The notes beneath the pieces were generated by a model, which worked only from the letters and a program-made list of their open reading frames with translations, did no database searches and had not been told where the DNA came from. Below, piece by piece: positions 1 to 10,337 of a stretch of 64,000 nucleotides of DNA. Each line of letters starts with the position of its first letter. Within the stretch, counting starts at the first letter, position 1. The stretch is from assembly GCA_963575745.1 (NCBI GenBank), contig CAUYUJ010020281.1, positions 711,527 through 775,526 on the forward strand, in the 5' to 3' direction. Both the position numbers and the translations under genes were made by a program. The DNA comes from Prorocentrum cordatum (taxonomy: Eukaryota; Sar; Dinophyceae; Prorocentrales; Prorocentraceae).

Positions 1-3000
1 GCCTCCCTGAGAGGAACCACCACCGCCGTATTTGTTGTAGTTGCTGGCCTTGCCCCACTGGGGCTGCTGGAACTGCTGGAACCGAGGGGCGTAGGGTCCA
101 CCCTTGTTGCCAGCTTTGCCGCTGCCCTTGCTGCGCCAAGAGCTGAACATCCCACTCGCTGCCGACGTAGGTGGGGTCCGAACGTCAGTCTGAGTTGGAG
201 TAGCTGTTCCCGCCAGGCTCTGAGAAAAGACAGCTGCAAGGGTACCTGGTGGGGCTCTCAGGGCCTTTGAGGTGATGAGAACGAGTCTTATGGCTGCTTT
301 GCTTATTTCCAATTGCTGCGAGGGTGGGAGGATATCATACCATATGCGGTGCATATGTTGACCACTATAGCCTAGGCGAAGAAGTATAAGTACATCGCTA
401 CAAATCAGTATAAGCCAGTTAAGATCACAAACACGTAGTTGTTGCCATCGTCTAAGTCGACCCCGTAACTCAGCTCGATGTTGTTTAAGTAGGGCTGGTG
501 GGAACACCCCTAAGTAGGGAGGTAGTGACTGTTTGGCCAGCTCCGACGCACGACCCGAGAACCCATATGCTTCATTCTTATGGATAACCCAACTGGTACA
601 CCCCTTGTGCGTAAAGAATAATACGGCCTCCAGGTAGGGAACCATTAGGGTAGATGGGTTGATCTGGGTAGGCTCAGTGTAGTCAAACTTGACCGTGCTG
701 CCATAGACGTGCCACACCAGGCGCTTTAGACATTTGCTACAACAAACCTTAGAAGCCAGGATGATATCATCAACATACCGCCCAGTCATGATAGTGCTCC
801 GTCGGCCTGGGTACCGAGAGTCGGTGCTAAACTCCAGGTCGCTGAGCACAGCGTGAAGGACAGCCCCGCTGAGGGGCCCTCCGATGGGGATCCCACAGAG
901 CTGCTGGACGACCAAGCCACTGACCAGGAACAGTCTCATGCCTAGAAAACCTTCCAGAGCCCTGCGGACGCTACTAGAATACCAAACCGTGCGATCCCAC
1001 AATCGTCGGGTCGTCGTCCCCCCAAAGAATACATGTGACCGTTGTGTGCGCATGACCGTGATGCAACGCTGCTTGCCTTCTTTTTCACTCTCAGCAAGCT
1101 TGGCGAACAAGCGATCAAGGCACTCGTGAATCTTCTCAACAGCGATGGCCTCGTATGCCTGGCCAGCATCACCCACCACGAGACCTGGACAGGTCATCGG
1201 CGCCTGGCAGCCCCTGCACAAGCATGGGCCCGCCGACGGCGCAGACACAAGGTGAGAATACTGGTCCACAATGTTAGGCACAGCTGTGTCCAGAGAAGAG
1301 AATGACCACCCTGGGTTCATCTGGTTGGAGAGGAAGGTAAACGCACGACTGATTGATCTATATAATGAGCGCGATGGTAGTCGAACGAAACTGCATATGT
1401 TCCGGAAACAGCTATGCGTTGGTTTGGTACACTTATGGCGTCCTTGCTCAGGGGGAAGATGTCCACCGTCCCAACACTTTAGCTTGACCGTAGGATAGAT
1501 ATAGGGGACGTGTTCAGCATTAAGTGGGCCTTCCCCTTTAGCCCTGAGGGACTTCGGGATGGTATAATCGTGCAATAAACGGTACCAGGCAACCACCGCG
1601 GCCTTGGAAGTATCAACAACGCGCCATCTTTCAGGGGCCTTAGCAATCATATGTAACCACCGAGCTAGATGGTAAAGTCCATTAATACGCCACATCGTGT
1701 TCGGGTCCTTGTCCTCAACCGTAAAGCAAATAGGGTCCTGGGCCTCAAAGGCCTTCGCTTCAAATTTCAGTCGGGCCTCTCCAAGGGCCTTATATCGTCG
1801 GTCGTCCAAGGATTTCGGTTGGGATGGGCGGGGGCGTCGGGCACGATAGTTAGGGTAGGTCGTTTTGTCGAGACCTTGGGACGACAGCCACCGACGACAC
1901 GATGTTTGGGTGTTGTCACGCTGGGGCTGGGTCAGAGAGGGAGTAAGTAGGGGTATGCGTCCGTTCATATGTATACGTTCCATGTCGTCACCTCGCGCAG
2001 CAAGGTGAAAATCCTGCTGCCGAAACATACGAGCCACCGTGCAAAAACGCTTCCTGAGCGTAAGTTCAGGGCGCACCAGTACGCGGACGGATTTGGCCGC
2101 CCAAGTCGCCCATGCTGGGCGCGAGGGTCTGGCCTGCTGCACGATACGGGCAAGCCAACATTTGACAGGTGTCACCTCCGACTGGTGTGACACTTTCACA
2201 GCGCTGCTGACGGGAGCGGGAAGCTTAATGGAGTGGAGGTAGGACTTCAGGGACGAGCGTACTCTGACACGATCCATCCAAAACGGATACAGTGCTGTGA
2301 ACTCCCAGACATTGAATAAAAAGTCCGTGCCGTGGGTCCGATTCTTGCATATCAGGTCCCACGGCATGTGCTGATAGTTCATGGAAGCCCATTTGAGCAT
2401 CGAGACCGTGCTGCCTGAGCCCGTAATGTTAATCGGGCCCTGCCCCTGCTGTGCTTGCACACGCTGCTGCATAATCACATCGTACAAGTCACCATATTTA
2501 TGCTGGAGAAGGTGTTGCCATCTATGACGTGCGGCTAGATACTGCGAAAAACCCATGCGTTGTGAACATAAAGTTTGTATACGCTTGTCATGCCATTTTT
2601 GATTAAGTACGGTCTGTGCCTCCGATGTGTGTTCACATTTCCGTCGTGTCCTCCGGTGTGTACGCGCGCGCGGGTGTAGCCGATGCCGTGCACGTAGGCG
2701 CCCGAGGTGAGGATTATTGAGGTTGTTAGCAAGCGGGCGTGAGTATGCAATGTGTGCGCTCTCAAGTGCATGTACGTCCTTGGTAGGGGTAATGGCCAGG
2801 GCGAAGAATAAGAGCCAGGAAGTGCATCCAGGTGTAAGTTGTACGTAGCGGCTTCTTTCCTTAGTTGGGGTTCCCAGGGCGACGCACCGTGGGCCTCGAA
2901 GGTGTTCCCGAAAACGTCCAGCGCCTCCAGAATACCCCGAGGAACTCCGAACGAGGGATCCCTGGCCGATGTACAAGCTCTCGGGGCCTAACTGGCACAC

Positions 3001-4026
3001 GAAACTCGAAGAGCCAGTGTTTTTATCCTTGGCCTGAGGCGCCGGCTTGGGGTCCTGGATACACCGAGCCTGCAGATAGACAAACTGAAACAATTCGAGC
3101 GCATCCGTGATGCTCGCCTCCCCAGGCCTTGAGAAAGCAGCCTGCTGGAGCGGTGTAAAACTGTGACACAGGCGATGAGCACGCATGCGAGATTTCCGTC
3201 CACCACGGAATAGGGCGCGAACGCGGCAAATAGAGATGCACGAGGTGACGGCCGTCAGCAAGACAGACACGTAAGAGCTAACCCCAGCAAGGGGGATACA
3301 CTTAAGCAAGTCCAACTGAACCACGTGCATGGCTTCTAAAAAGGTCACCGACGGCTGCGCACATAAACACTGCCAGAGCCCAGCCGTGAAGACTGTTGCC
3401 ACCGTCGAAGCATACGGAGAGGAACCTTTAAGATCTGAGTACACCGACAGCTGGGTCGACCATCCAGTTAGCAAATCAAGTTCCCGAACAACTTTGACCA
3501 ATATCTGAGAACCGCCAAGCGTGTGAAGTGTCGCCCGTTGTCGTAGGTGAATCCGAATGCGGTCGTCGCTGTCGGACTGCAAGGTACCAGTAGCACAGGA
3601 AACGCGGAACGCTAGGATGGTGAGGAAGAGGAGCCAGCGACCTTGTTTAGTTTTAGTTGTGCGGCCGCATGACCAGATCATATAGTAAGTACCTGTAAAC
3701 ACTAGATTGGTGCACATCCAAACGATATAGCCACCATTTGAGCGAAGAGTATAAGACGAGTATATCATAGCCCACCATAGGGCGTGAAATCTGTCACGGA
3801 TTATGGTTGGCTGATACGGATTCTGACGCGGCGTCTCTACCACCTTCCGTCGTCGTGATATCTCAGCCACGAGTGAAATGCTTCTGAGTACATCGGGGTC
3901 TGCTGAAACCGCCAGTGCGTGAATTGAATCTCCTGGTGTGTCTCGAATAGTACCCGCGTCGTGTGATTGAAATCCCGATGCGTGATCCATACAAATCGTT
4001 CGATCTCCGAGAAGCGATTGAGCCAT
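1..4026 (-). CDS. Reverse-transcriptase-type protein, C-terminus beyond the left edge
   Basis: The minus strand is open without a stop from 4089 to base 1. An in-frame TGA lies at 4092-4090 and the first in-frame ATG at 4026-4024, giving at least 1,342 residues. The palm motifs of a reverse transcriptase are present. Motif A is LVVGDAGQAYE with its Asp near residue 953, motif B is GIPIGGPLSG near 1045-1054, and motif C is RYVDDIILAS with the Asp pair at 1086-1087. Two Cys/His clusters precede the palm: C851, H856, C866, H871, C873, and C935-x-C-x2-C940-x5-C946. After the palm the protein becomes Gln/Gly-rich near the edge. About 700 N-terminal residues match nothing I recognise. The Arg-Tyr-Val-Asp-Asp box resembles Penelope- or telomerase-type RTs more than LINE YADD. 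The block has balanced base composition and no simple repeats, unlike everything to its right. The start is uncertain: a second frame at 4106-3837 also reads protein-like, so the true N-terminus may lie upstream or after a frameshift. Whether it is mobile or domesticated cannot be told here. Confidence 0.85.
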   Translation of the reverse strand, partial: MAQSLLGDRTICMDHASGFQSHDAGTIRDTPGDSIHALAVSADPDVLRSISLVAEISRRRKVVETPRQNPYQPTIIRDRFHALWWAMIYSSYTLRSNGGYIVWMCTNLVFTGTYYMIWSCGRTTKTKQGRWLLFLTILAFRVSCATGTLQSDSDDRIRIHLRQRATLHTLGGSQILVKVVRELDLLTGWSTQLSVYSDLKGSSPYASTVATVFTAGLWQCLCAQPSVTFLEAMHVVQLDLLKCIPLAGVSSYVSVLLTAVTSCISICRVRALFRGGRKSRMRAHRLCHSFTPLQQAAFSRPGEASITDALELFQFVYLQARCIQDPKPAPQAKDKNTGSSSFVCQLGPESLYIGQGSLVRSSSGYSGGAGRFREHLRGPRCVALGTPTKERSRYVQLTPGCTSWLLFFALAITPTKDVHALESAHIAYSRPLANNLNNPHLGRLRARHRLHPRARTHRRTRRKCEHTSEAQTVLNQKWHDKRIQTLCSQRMGFSQYLAARHRWQHLLQHKYGDLYDVIMQQRVQAQQGQGPINITGSGSTVSMLKWASMNYQHMPWDLICKNRTHGTDFLFNVWEFTALYPFWMDRVRVRSSLKSYLHSIKLPAPVSSAVKVSHQSEVTPVKCWLARIVQQARPSRPAWATWAAKSVRVLVRPELTLRKRFCTVARMFRQQDFHLAARGDDMERIHMNGRIPLLTPSLTQPQRDNTQTSCRRWLSSQGLDKTTYPNYRARRPRPSQPKSLDDRRYKALGEARLKFEAKAFEAQDPICFTVEDKDPNTMWRINGLYHLARWLHMIAKAPERWRVVDTSKAAVVAWYRLLHDYTIPKSLRAKGEGPLNAEHVPYIYPTVKLKCWDGGHLPPEQGRHKCTKPTHSCFRNICSFVRLPSRSLYRSISRAFTFLSNQMNPGWSFSSLDTAVPNIVDQYSHLVSAPSAGPCLCRGCQAPMTCPGLVVGDAGQAYEAIAVEKIHECLDRLFAKLAESEKEGKQRCITVMRTQRSHVFFGGTTTRRLWDRTVWYSSSVRRALEGFLGMRLFLVSGLVVQQLCGIPIGGPLSGAVLHAVLSDLEFSTDSRYPGRRSTIMTGRYVDDIILASKVCCSKCLKRLVWHVYGSTVKFDYTEPTQINPSTLMVPYLEAVLFFTHKGCTSWVIHKNEAYGFSGRASELAKQSLPPYLGVFPPALLKQHRAELRGRLRRWQQLRVCDLNWLILICSDVLILLRLGYSGQHMHRIWYDILPPSQQLEISKAAIRLVLITSKALRAPPGTLAAVFSQSLAGTATPTQTDVRTPPTSAASGMFSSWRSKGSGKAGNKGGPYAPRFQQFQQPQWGKASNYNKYGGGGSSQGG

Positions 4027-4092
4027 CGAGAGTCTGGGGTGATAACGCCACCGATGCGTAAAGCCAGTTCGCGATCCACGAATACTCGATCA

Positions 4093-4830
4093 CGTGCGTG
4101 CTGCATATTCCAATGAAAGGTATGGAGGGTTGAGTTACGTAGACCAGGGTGCGGTACACACAGCCGTCAGACGGTAAGTGCTCCACTCTCCCTGGATCAC
4201 ACAAGTGATGAGAAGTTAACCAATCTTGTTTTGAGTCCCACTTCGAGTCCCCGTGGAGGCCTTCGTAGGTCAGGATCCCTGTGAGTTTTCAGTGTATCCT
4301 TTTCCTCAGCACAAGCGGGCGAGATCAACCGAGCGGGAGCCTATACGTATATGCGCCGACGTGTCGGCTTGAGCGAGCTCCTAAACCCCCGCTCGGAGGT
4401 CTGATGCTGAAATGTCTGTGGTGTGAGAAGCGGCAAACAAGCAAATGACACTGATAAGAACAGATCTACTAGCCTGTTGCTTTTGGACCTTGGGAGCGGG
4501 AGCGAGACGAGGCAGGGGAGGAAGAGGAAGGAGGAAGGAGGAAGGAGAGAGGAAAACAAAAACAATATTATCAGGCTGTTGGGTTGCTGTCTACTGGGCT
4601 CGACCGTCATGCGGATTTCCCTCCACTTATCGAGCACAGACAATAAACAAACGAGCAATCGTATTCTGAAACGCTACGCTCACAAGTGTGTGTGTGTGTG
4701 TGTGCAGGGCAAAGACACGTCGGAACTCTAAGAAAACTGTAAAACGAGTCCAATAATATGTTGAAAGAAGCACACACACACAAACACCGCACACACACAC
4801 ACACAATTTGGCATTTTCACCACCCAGTAC
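4093..4830. other. Spacer with short CA/GT and purine tracts
   Basis: This lies upstream of the RT frame. It contains a GT run near 4687-4704, CA runs near 4771-4804 and a purine-rich tract at 4510-4560. I see no convincing gene. A short minus-strand frame (4204-3863) overlaps the RT N-terminus but has no recognisable feature. No spliced-leader remnant or clear promoter is visible. Confidence 0.5.
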
Positions 4831-4831
4831 A

Positions 4832-5275
4832 GCGCTTCGTGGCCCCATAGGGAGCTCCACCGAAGCCCCCAGTGGGACCGCCCGCATGCGTCCAACACAC
4901 CCAATTTGGCACACCCCTCACACGCTTCGTGGCCCCATAGGGAGCTCCACCGAAGGCCCCAGGGCCACCGCCCGCATGCGTCCCCCATACCCATTTCGAC
5001 ACACCCCTCACGCGTTTCGTGGCCCCATGGGGAGCTCTACCGAAGGCCCCAGTGGGACCGCCCGCATGCGGTCCCCGTGCCCAGAGCAGCGTTTCGTGGC
5101 CCCATAGGGAGCTCCACCGACTGCCCCAATGCTACTGCCCGCATGCGCCCCCCCCAACCAGCACAGCTTTTCGTGGCCCCATGAGGAGCTCCACCGGCGG
5201 CCCCAGTGCCACCGCCCGCATGCGTCCCCCCATCCAGTGCAGCGTTTCGTGGCCCCATAGGGAGCTCCACCGAAG
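4832..5275. repeat. Six-copy tandem repeat, units of about 75-90 bp
   Basis: Copies start near 4832, 4921, 5011, 5089, 5166 and 5242. Each has the core TTCGTGGCCCCATAGGGAG, then AGCTCCACCG, then a variable stretch ending in CCGCCCGCATGCG. The first two units are about 87-90 bp and later ones about 77 bp because the spacer shrinks. GGAGCTCC and CGCATGCG are palindromes in every unit. The open frames across it follow the repeat and are not taken as genes. Confidence 0.9.
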
Positions 5276-5329
5276 AAGATATTCACAATCGCGGTATCCA
5301 CAACTGCATATGGTTGGGTCCTTCGTCAG

Positions 5330-5379
5330 GATCATGTCTGACTATTCTTGACAATTCCTCCTGTAGAGGGACACGCCCG
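5330..5379. mobile_element. Right-end remnant of the TCGGGC-type MITE family
   Basis: The segment reads TTGACAATTCCTCCTGTAGA followed by GGGACACGCCCG. It matches the right terminus of the family seen complete at 44458-44641 and 55225-55374. No left terminus is present, so it is a truncated copy. Confidence 0.55.
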
Positions 5380-5426
5380 TTTTATAACCCTACCCCCCTC
5401 TTCCTTTTCCCTCTCTGCTGTCCGCA

Positions 5427-5521
5427 AGGCTACCAGCGATGACCCCGCACAGCGGGGCACGGCACTGTGGGGTAGGGTGCCAGCCCACCAGCCCGCTTCT
5501 GCCCGGCCAGCAGATGGCACA
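5427..5521. repeat. Dispersed 95-bp repeat, copy 1
   Basis: It begins CGCAAGGCTACCA and ends CAGATGGCACAC. It matches 6511-6608 with scattered substitutions. Both copies run straight into pyrimidine or TCA-rich trinucleotide arrays, so repeat and array look to have spread together. Confidence 0.8.
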
Positions 5522-6161
5522 CCTCCTCCTCCTCCTCCTCCTCCTCGACTTCCCCCTCCTCCTCCTCTTCCTCCTCCTCATCATCACCCATCATCGTCAC
5601 CATCGTCATCATCATCATCCTGCTCCTCCTCCTCATCATCAGCATCAGCATCAACATCAGCACCATCATCATCAACATCACCCCCCCCCACCACCACCAC
5701 CATCACCATCATCATCATCATCATCATCACCACCATCATCACCATCCTCATCCTCATCCTCATCCTCATCCTCATCCTCATCCTCATCCTCATCCTCATC
5801 ATCATTATCATCATCATCGTCAGCATCATACTCGTCGGCATCATCTACATCATCGTCATCACTAGAGTCATCATCATCATCATAATCATCATCATCATCG
5901 TCGTCATCATCATTATCATACTCATCATCCGCACAAGCACCATCACCATCACCATCGCAACTATCCTCCTCCTCCCCCTCCTCCTCCTCCTCCTCCTCCC
6001 CTTCCTCATCATCATCAACACTGTCTCCTTCTCGTCCTCCTCTTCCTCCTCCTCATCATCACTGGCATCATTTTAACATCAGCACCAATGTCATCATCAT
6101 CGTCATCGTAAACACTACCATTTTCGTCATCATCATCACCATCATCTTCACCCTCATGATG

Positions 6162-6197
<36 letters not shown>

Positions 6198-6360
6198 GTC
6201 ATCATCATCACCCCCACCATCACCATCAGCATCACCATCATCAGCATCATCATTACATTCTCATCACCCATATCATCGTCTCCATCATGCTCATCTCTGC
6301 CCAGCAGCACGATGGCACACACTATCACCATCACCATCATGATCGTCATGATAATCATCG
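5522..6360. repeat. CCT/TCA trinucleotide arrays
   Basis: A (CCT)n tract at 5522-5580 grades into interrupted (TCA)n/(TCC)n from 5580 to 6060, then further (TCA)n from 6110 to about 6290 with CAG and CAC variants. The long frames across it (poly-Ile, poly-Ser, poly-His on plus; poly-Met or Asp on minus) follow from period-3 sequence and give no support for a protein. Confidence 0.9.
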
Positions 6361-6369
6361 CTGGTACCT

Positions 6370-7400
6370 TGCCAGGACTGTGGGCAAAGGCTCTGCGTTG
6401 CATTCTCAATTAGCTTGCTGCCTATTTTTCCAGTCAGACCTACTCAACAAGCACGGGCGGAGTTTTTCACCCAACCCAGAACAGGCCCTCTTCACATAAT
6501 TGTCTTTCCCCGCAAGGCTACCAACGAGGACCCCGTACAGCGGGGTACGGCAATGTCGAATAGGGTGCCGGCCGGCCAACCCGCTTCTGCCCAGCCACCA
6601 GATGGCACACATCATCAGCGTCGTCATCATGTTTACCATCATCAGCATCATCACATTAGTCCATAGTCATCATCAAGTGCAGCAGCCTCGTCTCTCAAAT
6701 TCTGCCAGGACTGCGGGACAACTTTGCGTTGCATGCCCAACTCGCCTGCGGTCCGTTGTTCCGGACAGACAGACTCAACAAACAAGGCCGACGTTCTCCG
6801 CCTAACTCCCAGCAGGCCCGCTTCACTGCCTCCGCTTGCCCCCCCCTCTTTGGCGCGCATCATCATCATCGTCATCAGCACGTTATACGCTTCTGGAATT
6901 ATGCCAAGACTGCGGGCCAAATCGATGTGTGGCATACCCAGGCTAGCCAACGGTCCATGGTTTCGGCCAGACCGGCTGAACAAACACTGTTGGTGTTCTG
7001 GCATCCGCCACGCGCAGTTTGTAAGCAATTTCCGTGGTCCTGCGTGGTGGGGTGGCGGCAACGGCTGTGACGGTCCACCGCCGTTCCGCTGCTTAGCCTA
7101 CTCGGTATCTGCACTGCCGCCTAATCGCATATACTTTTCTTCGTCACTGGCACTCTGCCGAGACTGTGGGTTGAAAACACGCGTCGCATGCTCAACTAGC
7201 CTGCGGTCCGTTGTTTCGGCCAGACTGGCTCAACAACAACACGGCTGGAGCTCAGGCATCGGAGGCCACACGTTGTTAGGCACGATGTCAGGAATACTGC
7301 TCGGACTGTGGGCTAGGGCCATTGCGTGACACCCCCCCAACTCAAGGTCCTCTATTTTGGCCAGACCGTCTAAACAATCACAGAAGGGTTCCTGGCATTC
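6370..7400. repeat. Five diverged copies of a roughly 90-bp repeat
   Basis: Copies begin near 6372, 6706, 6901, 7154 and 7297. Shared blocks are CCAGGACTGCGGG, TTGCATGCCCAACT, CTGCGGTCCGTTGTT and CAGACTGGCTCAACAA. Spacing is 150-330 bp and the intervening sequence is not conserved. This is a dispersed or degenerate tandem family, not exons: no frame is kept between copies. Confidence 0.75.
6511..6608. repeat. Dispersed 95-bp repeat, copy 2
   Basis: This is the partner of 5427-5521. It differs mainly by substitutions and small indels and is again followed by TCATCA-type sequence. Confidence 0.8.
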
Positions 7401-8035
7401 GCAGCACCGCACCTGTTAGGCCAGGGCTTAGGTTATCCGAGAAGCTGGGCGGCGTCGTCTGCCAGGGTCAACCATTCATATTACTGTGCCGCCAGGCTTC
7501 TTCCTGCACCTCACCTAATCGGCACCCTCGAAGTTATGTCAGTCCTAGCCCCCATAGAGCCATGAGGCTGATGTGCGCACCTGCATTCAAGTCTTGTCTT
7601 CCTCCTCTGCGCCCTTATCTTCCCCCCACGCTTCTGGTCAGGCCCCATTCTTATTCTGCCCCTTCCCCCCCGCAATGGCCTCCCTTTCATTCCGAGCTCT
7701 ACTCCTTCTTGAACGCCCGTCGTGCTAGTGAACCGTGCCCTCGGAACATATGCGCGGGTTTCTCTAGGGTTGCTGCATTGTTGCACGTTGGCTATCCGTC
7801 TGCGCTGCCCAGTGCAAGGCGCCACTCCTGCACAGTCCTAGTGTGGGTTGCTAACCAGGGTTCGCCTTCGTTAACATCCAACATTAACAAGCTGCGAGGT
7901 TGGGCTTCCCCAGGCGACGGGTGCCCCCCCCTTGGCAATCCCTCCTCGGTACAGGGACTGTTCGAAGGCGGCCCGCTCGTACACCTGGCAATTTGGTCAA
8001 TGATCCTCCTCATCTTCCTTCCTGTCCTCCTCCCC
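7400..8035. other. Unique GC-moderate sequence, no gene recognised
   Basis: There is no repeat structure beyond scattered C runs. Part of a long plus frame (7322-8725) crosses it, but that frame owes its length to the downstream GTC/GGA arrays and shows no domain. Confidence 0.4.
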
Positions 8036-8275
8036 CCTTCTCTCCGCCCCCGCCGCCATAATCGCGGTCGCCGCCGCCGCCACCGTCGTCGTCGTCGTAG
8101 CCGCCGCCACCGCCGCCACCGCCGTCGCCGTCGCCGTTGTCGCTGTCGTCGTCGTCGTCGGCGTCGTCGTCGTTGTCGGCGTCGTCGTCGGCGTCGTCGT
8201 CGTCGACGTCGGCGTCGGCGTCGGCGTCGTCGTCGTCGTCCGATGCCGCGGCGGGCGTCGCGGGCGTCGTCGTCC
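8036..8275. repeat. GTC/GCC trinucleotide array
   Basis: About 240 bp of CGCCGC followed by (GTC)n with GGC interruptions. It translates as poly-Arg or poly-Ser on plus and poly-Asp or Thr on minus. Confidence 0.9.
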
Positions 8276-8369
8276 GATGCCTTCTCGGCGAGACCCGGGC
8301 TCCGCCCGCCCAGCGTGTCGCAGGACCAGGTGTCGTTGTTGTCTTGCGGGTCCGGGCCGGGCCTCGCTG

Positions 8370-8645
8370 CGCGGAGGGGGGGGGGAGAGGGGGGGGATCG
8401 CGGAGGGGCATCGAGGAGGGGGACCGAGGAGGGCGATCGCGGAGGGGGGCGGATCGAGGAGGGGGATCGAGGGGGGGGGGGATCGAGGGGGAGGATCGAG
8501 GAGGGGGATCGAGGGGGAGGATCGCGGAGGGGGATCGAGGAGGGGGGCGGAGGGGGAGGATCGTGCGAACGATCGAGCTACCAATGTGGAGCATCCTTTG
8601 GGCCTTCAGACGGCTGGGCGGGCGACGCCGTGATTTGTCAAGTGT

Positions 8646-8677
<32 letters not shown>

Positions 8678-8870
8678 TGCGAATCAATAAACGTTGCGCG
8701 GGATATGGGGGAGGATGAACGATGAGGGAATTCTTGCAGTCGACGTCCTAGTGGGGGGAGGATCGAAGGGGAGGACCGAGGACGATGAGGGGCATGGAGG
8801 GGGAGGATCGAGGAGGGGGGTCGAGGAGGAAGAGGAAGATTGAGGCGGGGGATGTCCGGTCCGACACGCT
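8370..8870. repeat. G-rich minisatellite with GATCGAGGA units
   Basis: Imperfect 12-21 bp units of GGGGGATCGAGGAGG run through 8370-8575 and again 8750-8845. A (GT)n tract lies at 8643-8677. The C-rich complementary strand is Pro-rich in translation. No gene is supported. Confidence 0.85.
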
Positions 8871-9069
8871 CGAAGTCAGCAGGCCGATCGATATGAAGAG
8901 AAATCTGCAGTGCCGCGATGAAGTATCGCCAATCAAAGCCTGCCGCTGCTTGCCAACGTGAGCGATGTTATCCGCTGCGAAGGCGGGTCAAGGCCCCCCT
9001 GCGGCAGCGGGGCGAGGACGGACGTGGTGTCTCCGCCGGGCCTGGATGGCGGCATGCTGAATCTGCCCG

Positions 9070-9175
9070 AGCGGGTCGCCCCCCCCTCCTCCTCCTCCTC
9101 CTCCTCCTCGTCCTCCTCGTCCTCCTCGTCCTCCTCCTCCTCCTCCTCCTCCTCCTCCTCCTCCTCCTCGTGTCA
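9070..9175. repeat. (TCC)n array with TCG interruptions
   Basis: About 105 bp, three TCG interruptions evenly spaced in the middle. Confidence 0.95.
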
Positions 9176-9447
9176 ATAGAAAAGGGGGGGCGGAGGGGAG
9201 CAGGGGCAGCACAGCGCAGCGCCGTGAGCACGCTCGCTGCCTTCGTCGGCAGGGGCGCACAGCTGGCCAAGACAGGATATGCGCCAGCATGCATTCACCA
9301 GGTCTGCCTTGCGGCACTTCACCCGCGTTTCTCCAAACAGCGGCCGACGTTGCGACAAAATCCGTTTATGTTTTACCAGCCGAGAGGAGGAAGAGGAGGA
9401 GGAGGAGCAAGAGAAGGAGGCTGGGAAGGGAACGGTGCGCCGCCACA

Positions 9448-9810
9448 TTACTGCTTCAGCTGCTTAGTGCGGGCCTGCATCCTCCGCTCCCGCTTCGTCG
9501 CAGAGGCTGGACCAATCACCTCCTTGCCCCCGACCTGCTCCCACGCGCGAGTGATGATGGCCACCGACGCCTCGACCATGGGATCCCCCCACCAGGAGGC
9601 GGAATCGGAACCGGCGGCCCTTGTCGCGCGTCTCGTACCTCCTGAACTCCAGCAGCCCCCTCGCAAGCTTCATGGGGACGTCGTACTCGAACGGCTTCGA
9701 CCCCATGTCCACCGCGGAAAAGTGCGACTGCCCGACGAGCGCTGCGGCGATCAGGGCCCGGTGGCAAGGCAAATCGAGCCCGCGGCCCCGCGCATCCCGT
9801 CGTAGAACTC
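9448..9810 (-). pseudogene. Possible minus-strand gene fragment, frame broken
   Basis: Two adjoining minus-strand frames read protein-like, unlike the surrounding arrays. The upstream one contains ALIAAALVGQSHFSAVDMGS and then a Lys/Arg/Phe-rich stretch. The downstream one contains VEASVAIITRAWEQVGGKEV, ends in a Lys/Arg-rich tail and stops near 9448. They differ by one frame, with the switch near 9590-9640. That would fit either a small intron (a GAG|GTACGA donor is visible, but no clean acceptor) or a frameshift. I do not recognise the family. The balanced composition between two pyrimidine arrays is the main argument for it. Confidence 0.35.
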
Positions 9811-10027
9811 CTCGCACCCCCCCCCCGGCGCCAGGAATGCCTAGCACGCCGCCGCCCCGTGGTTCTGCGACTCCGTCGCCGCGCCAGAAGAAGAAGAAGC
9901 TCGTCGCCTGAGCCCTCTTTTTCTCTTGCTTAATCTGTGCCCTTGCATCGTGCTCGAGCATGTTGTATGTTGCACACACAGACGTGGCTGTCAGAAACCC
10001 TCATTGGTCAGAATGGTCAGAATTGTC

Positions 10028-10175
10028 CCCTCCTTCTCCTCCTCCTCCTCCTCCTCCTCCTCCTCCTCCTCCTCCTCGCTCCTCGCTCCTCGCTCCCCCT
10101 CCTCCTCCTCGCTCCTCCTCCTCCTCGCTCCTCCTCCTCCTCCTCCTTCTCCCCCAACTCCTCCTCCTTCTTCCC
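10028..10175. repeat. (TCC)n and CTCGCTCCT arrays
   Basis: Pure (CTC)n at about 10028-10075 is followed by CTCGCTCCT units and more CTC. All open frames here are low-complexity Ser, Pro, Leu, Arg or Gly. Confidence 0.95.
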
Positions 10176-10337
10176 CTAGGGGGGGGGAGCAGGCGAGAAG
10201 GGGGAATGAGGATCGGATGAGGGAGGGGGATCAAGAGGCCAGGGCAGGAGCAGGAGGAGCGACGACGACAACGGATGGCGACGGCGGGTGGCAGCGGCGA
10301 CGACGGGCGACGACGGCGTCGGCAACGAAGACTGCGC

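Noticed and set aside
7322-8725. 467-codon plus frame
   Set aside because: Its length comes from the GTC and GGA arrays. The first 200 codons have no domain and the reverse strand is equally open.
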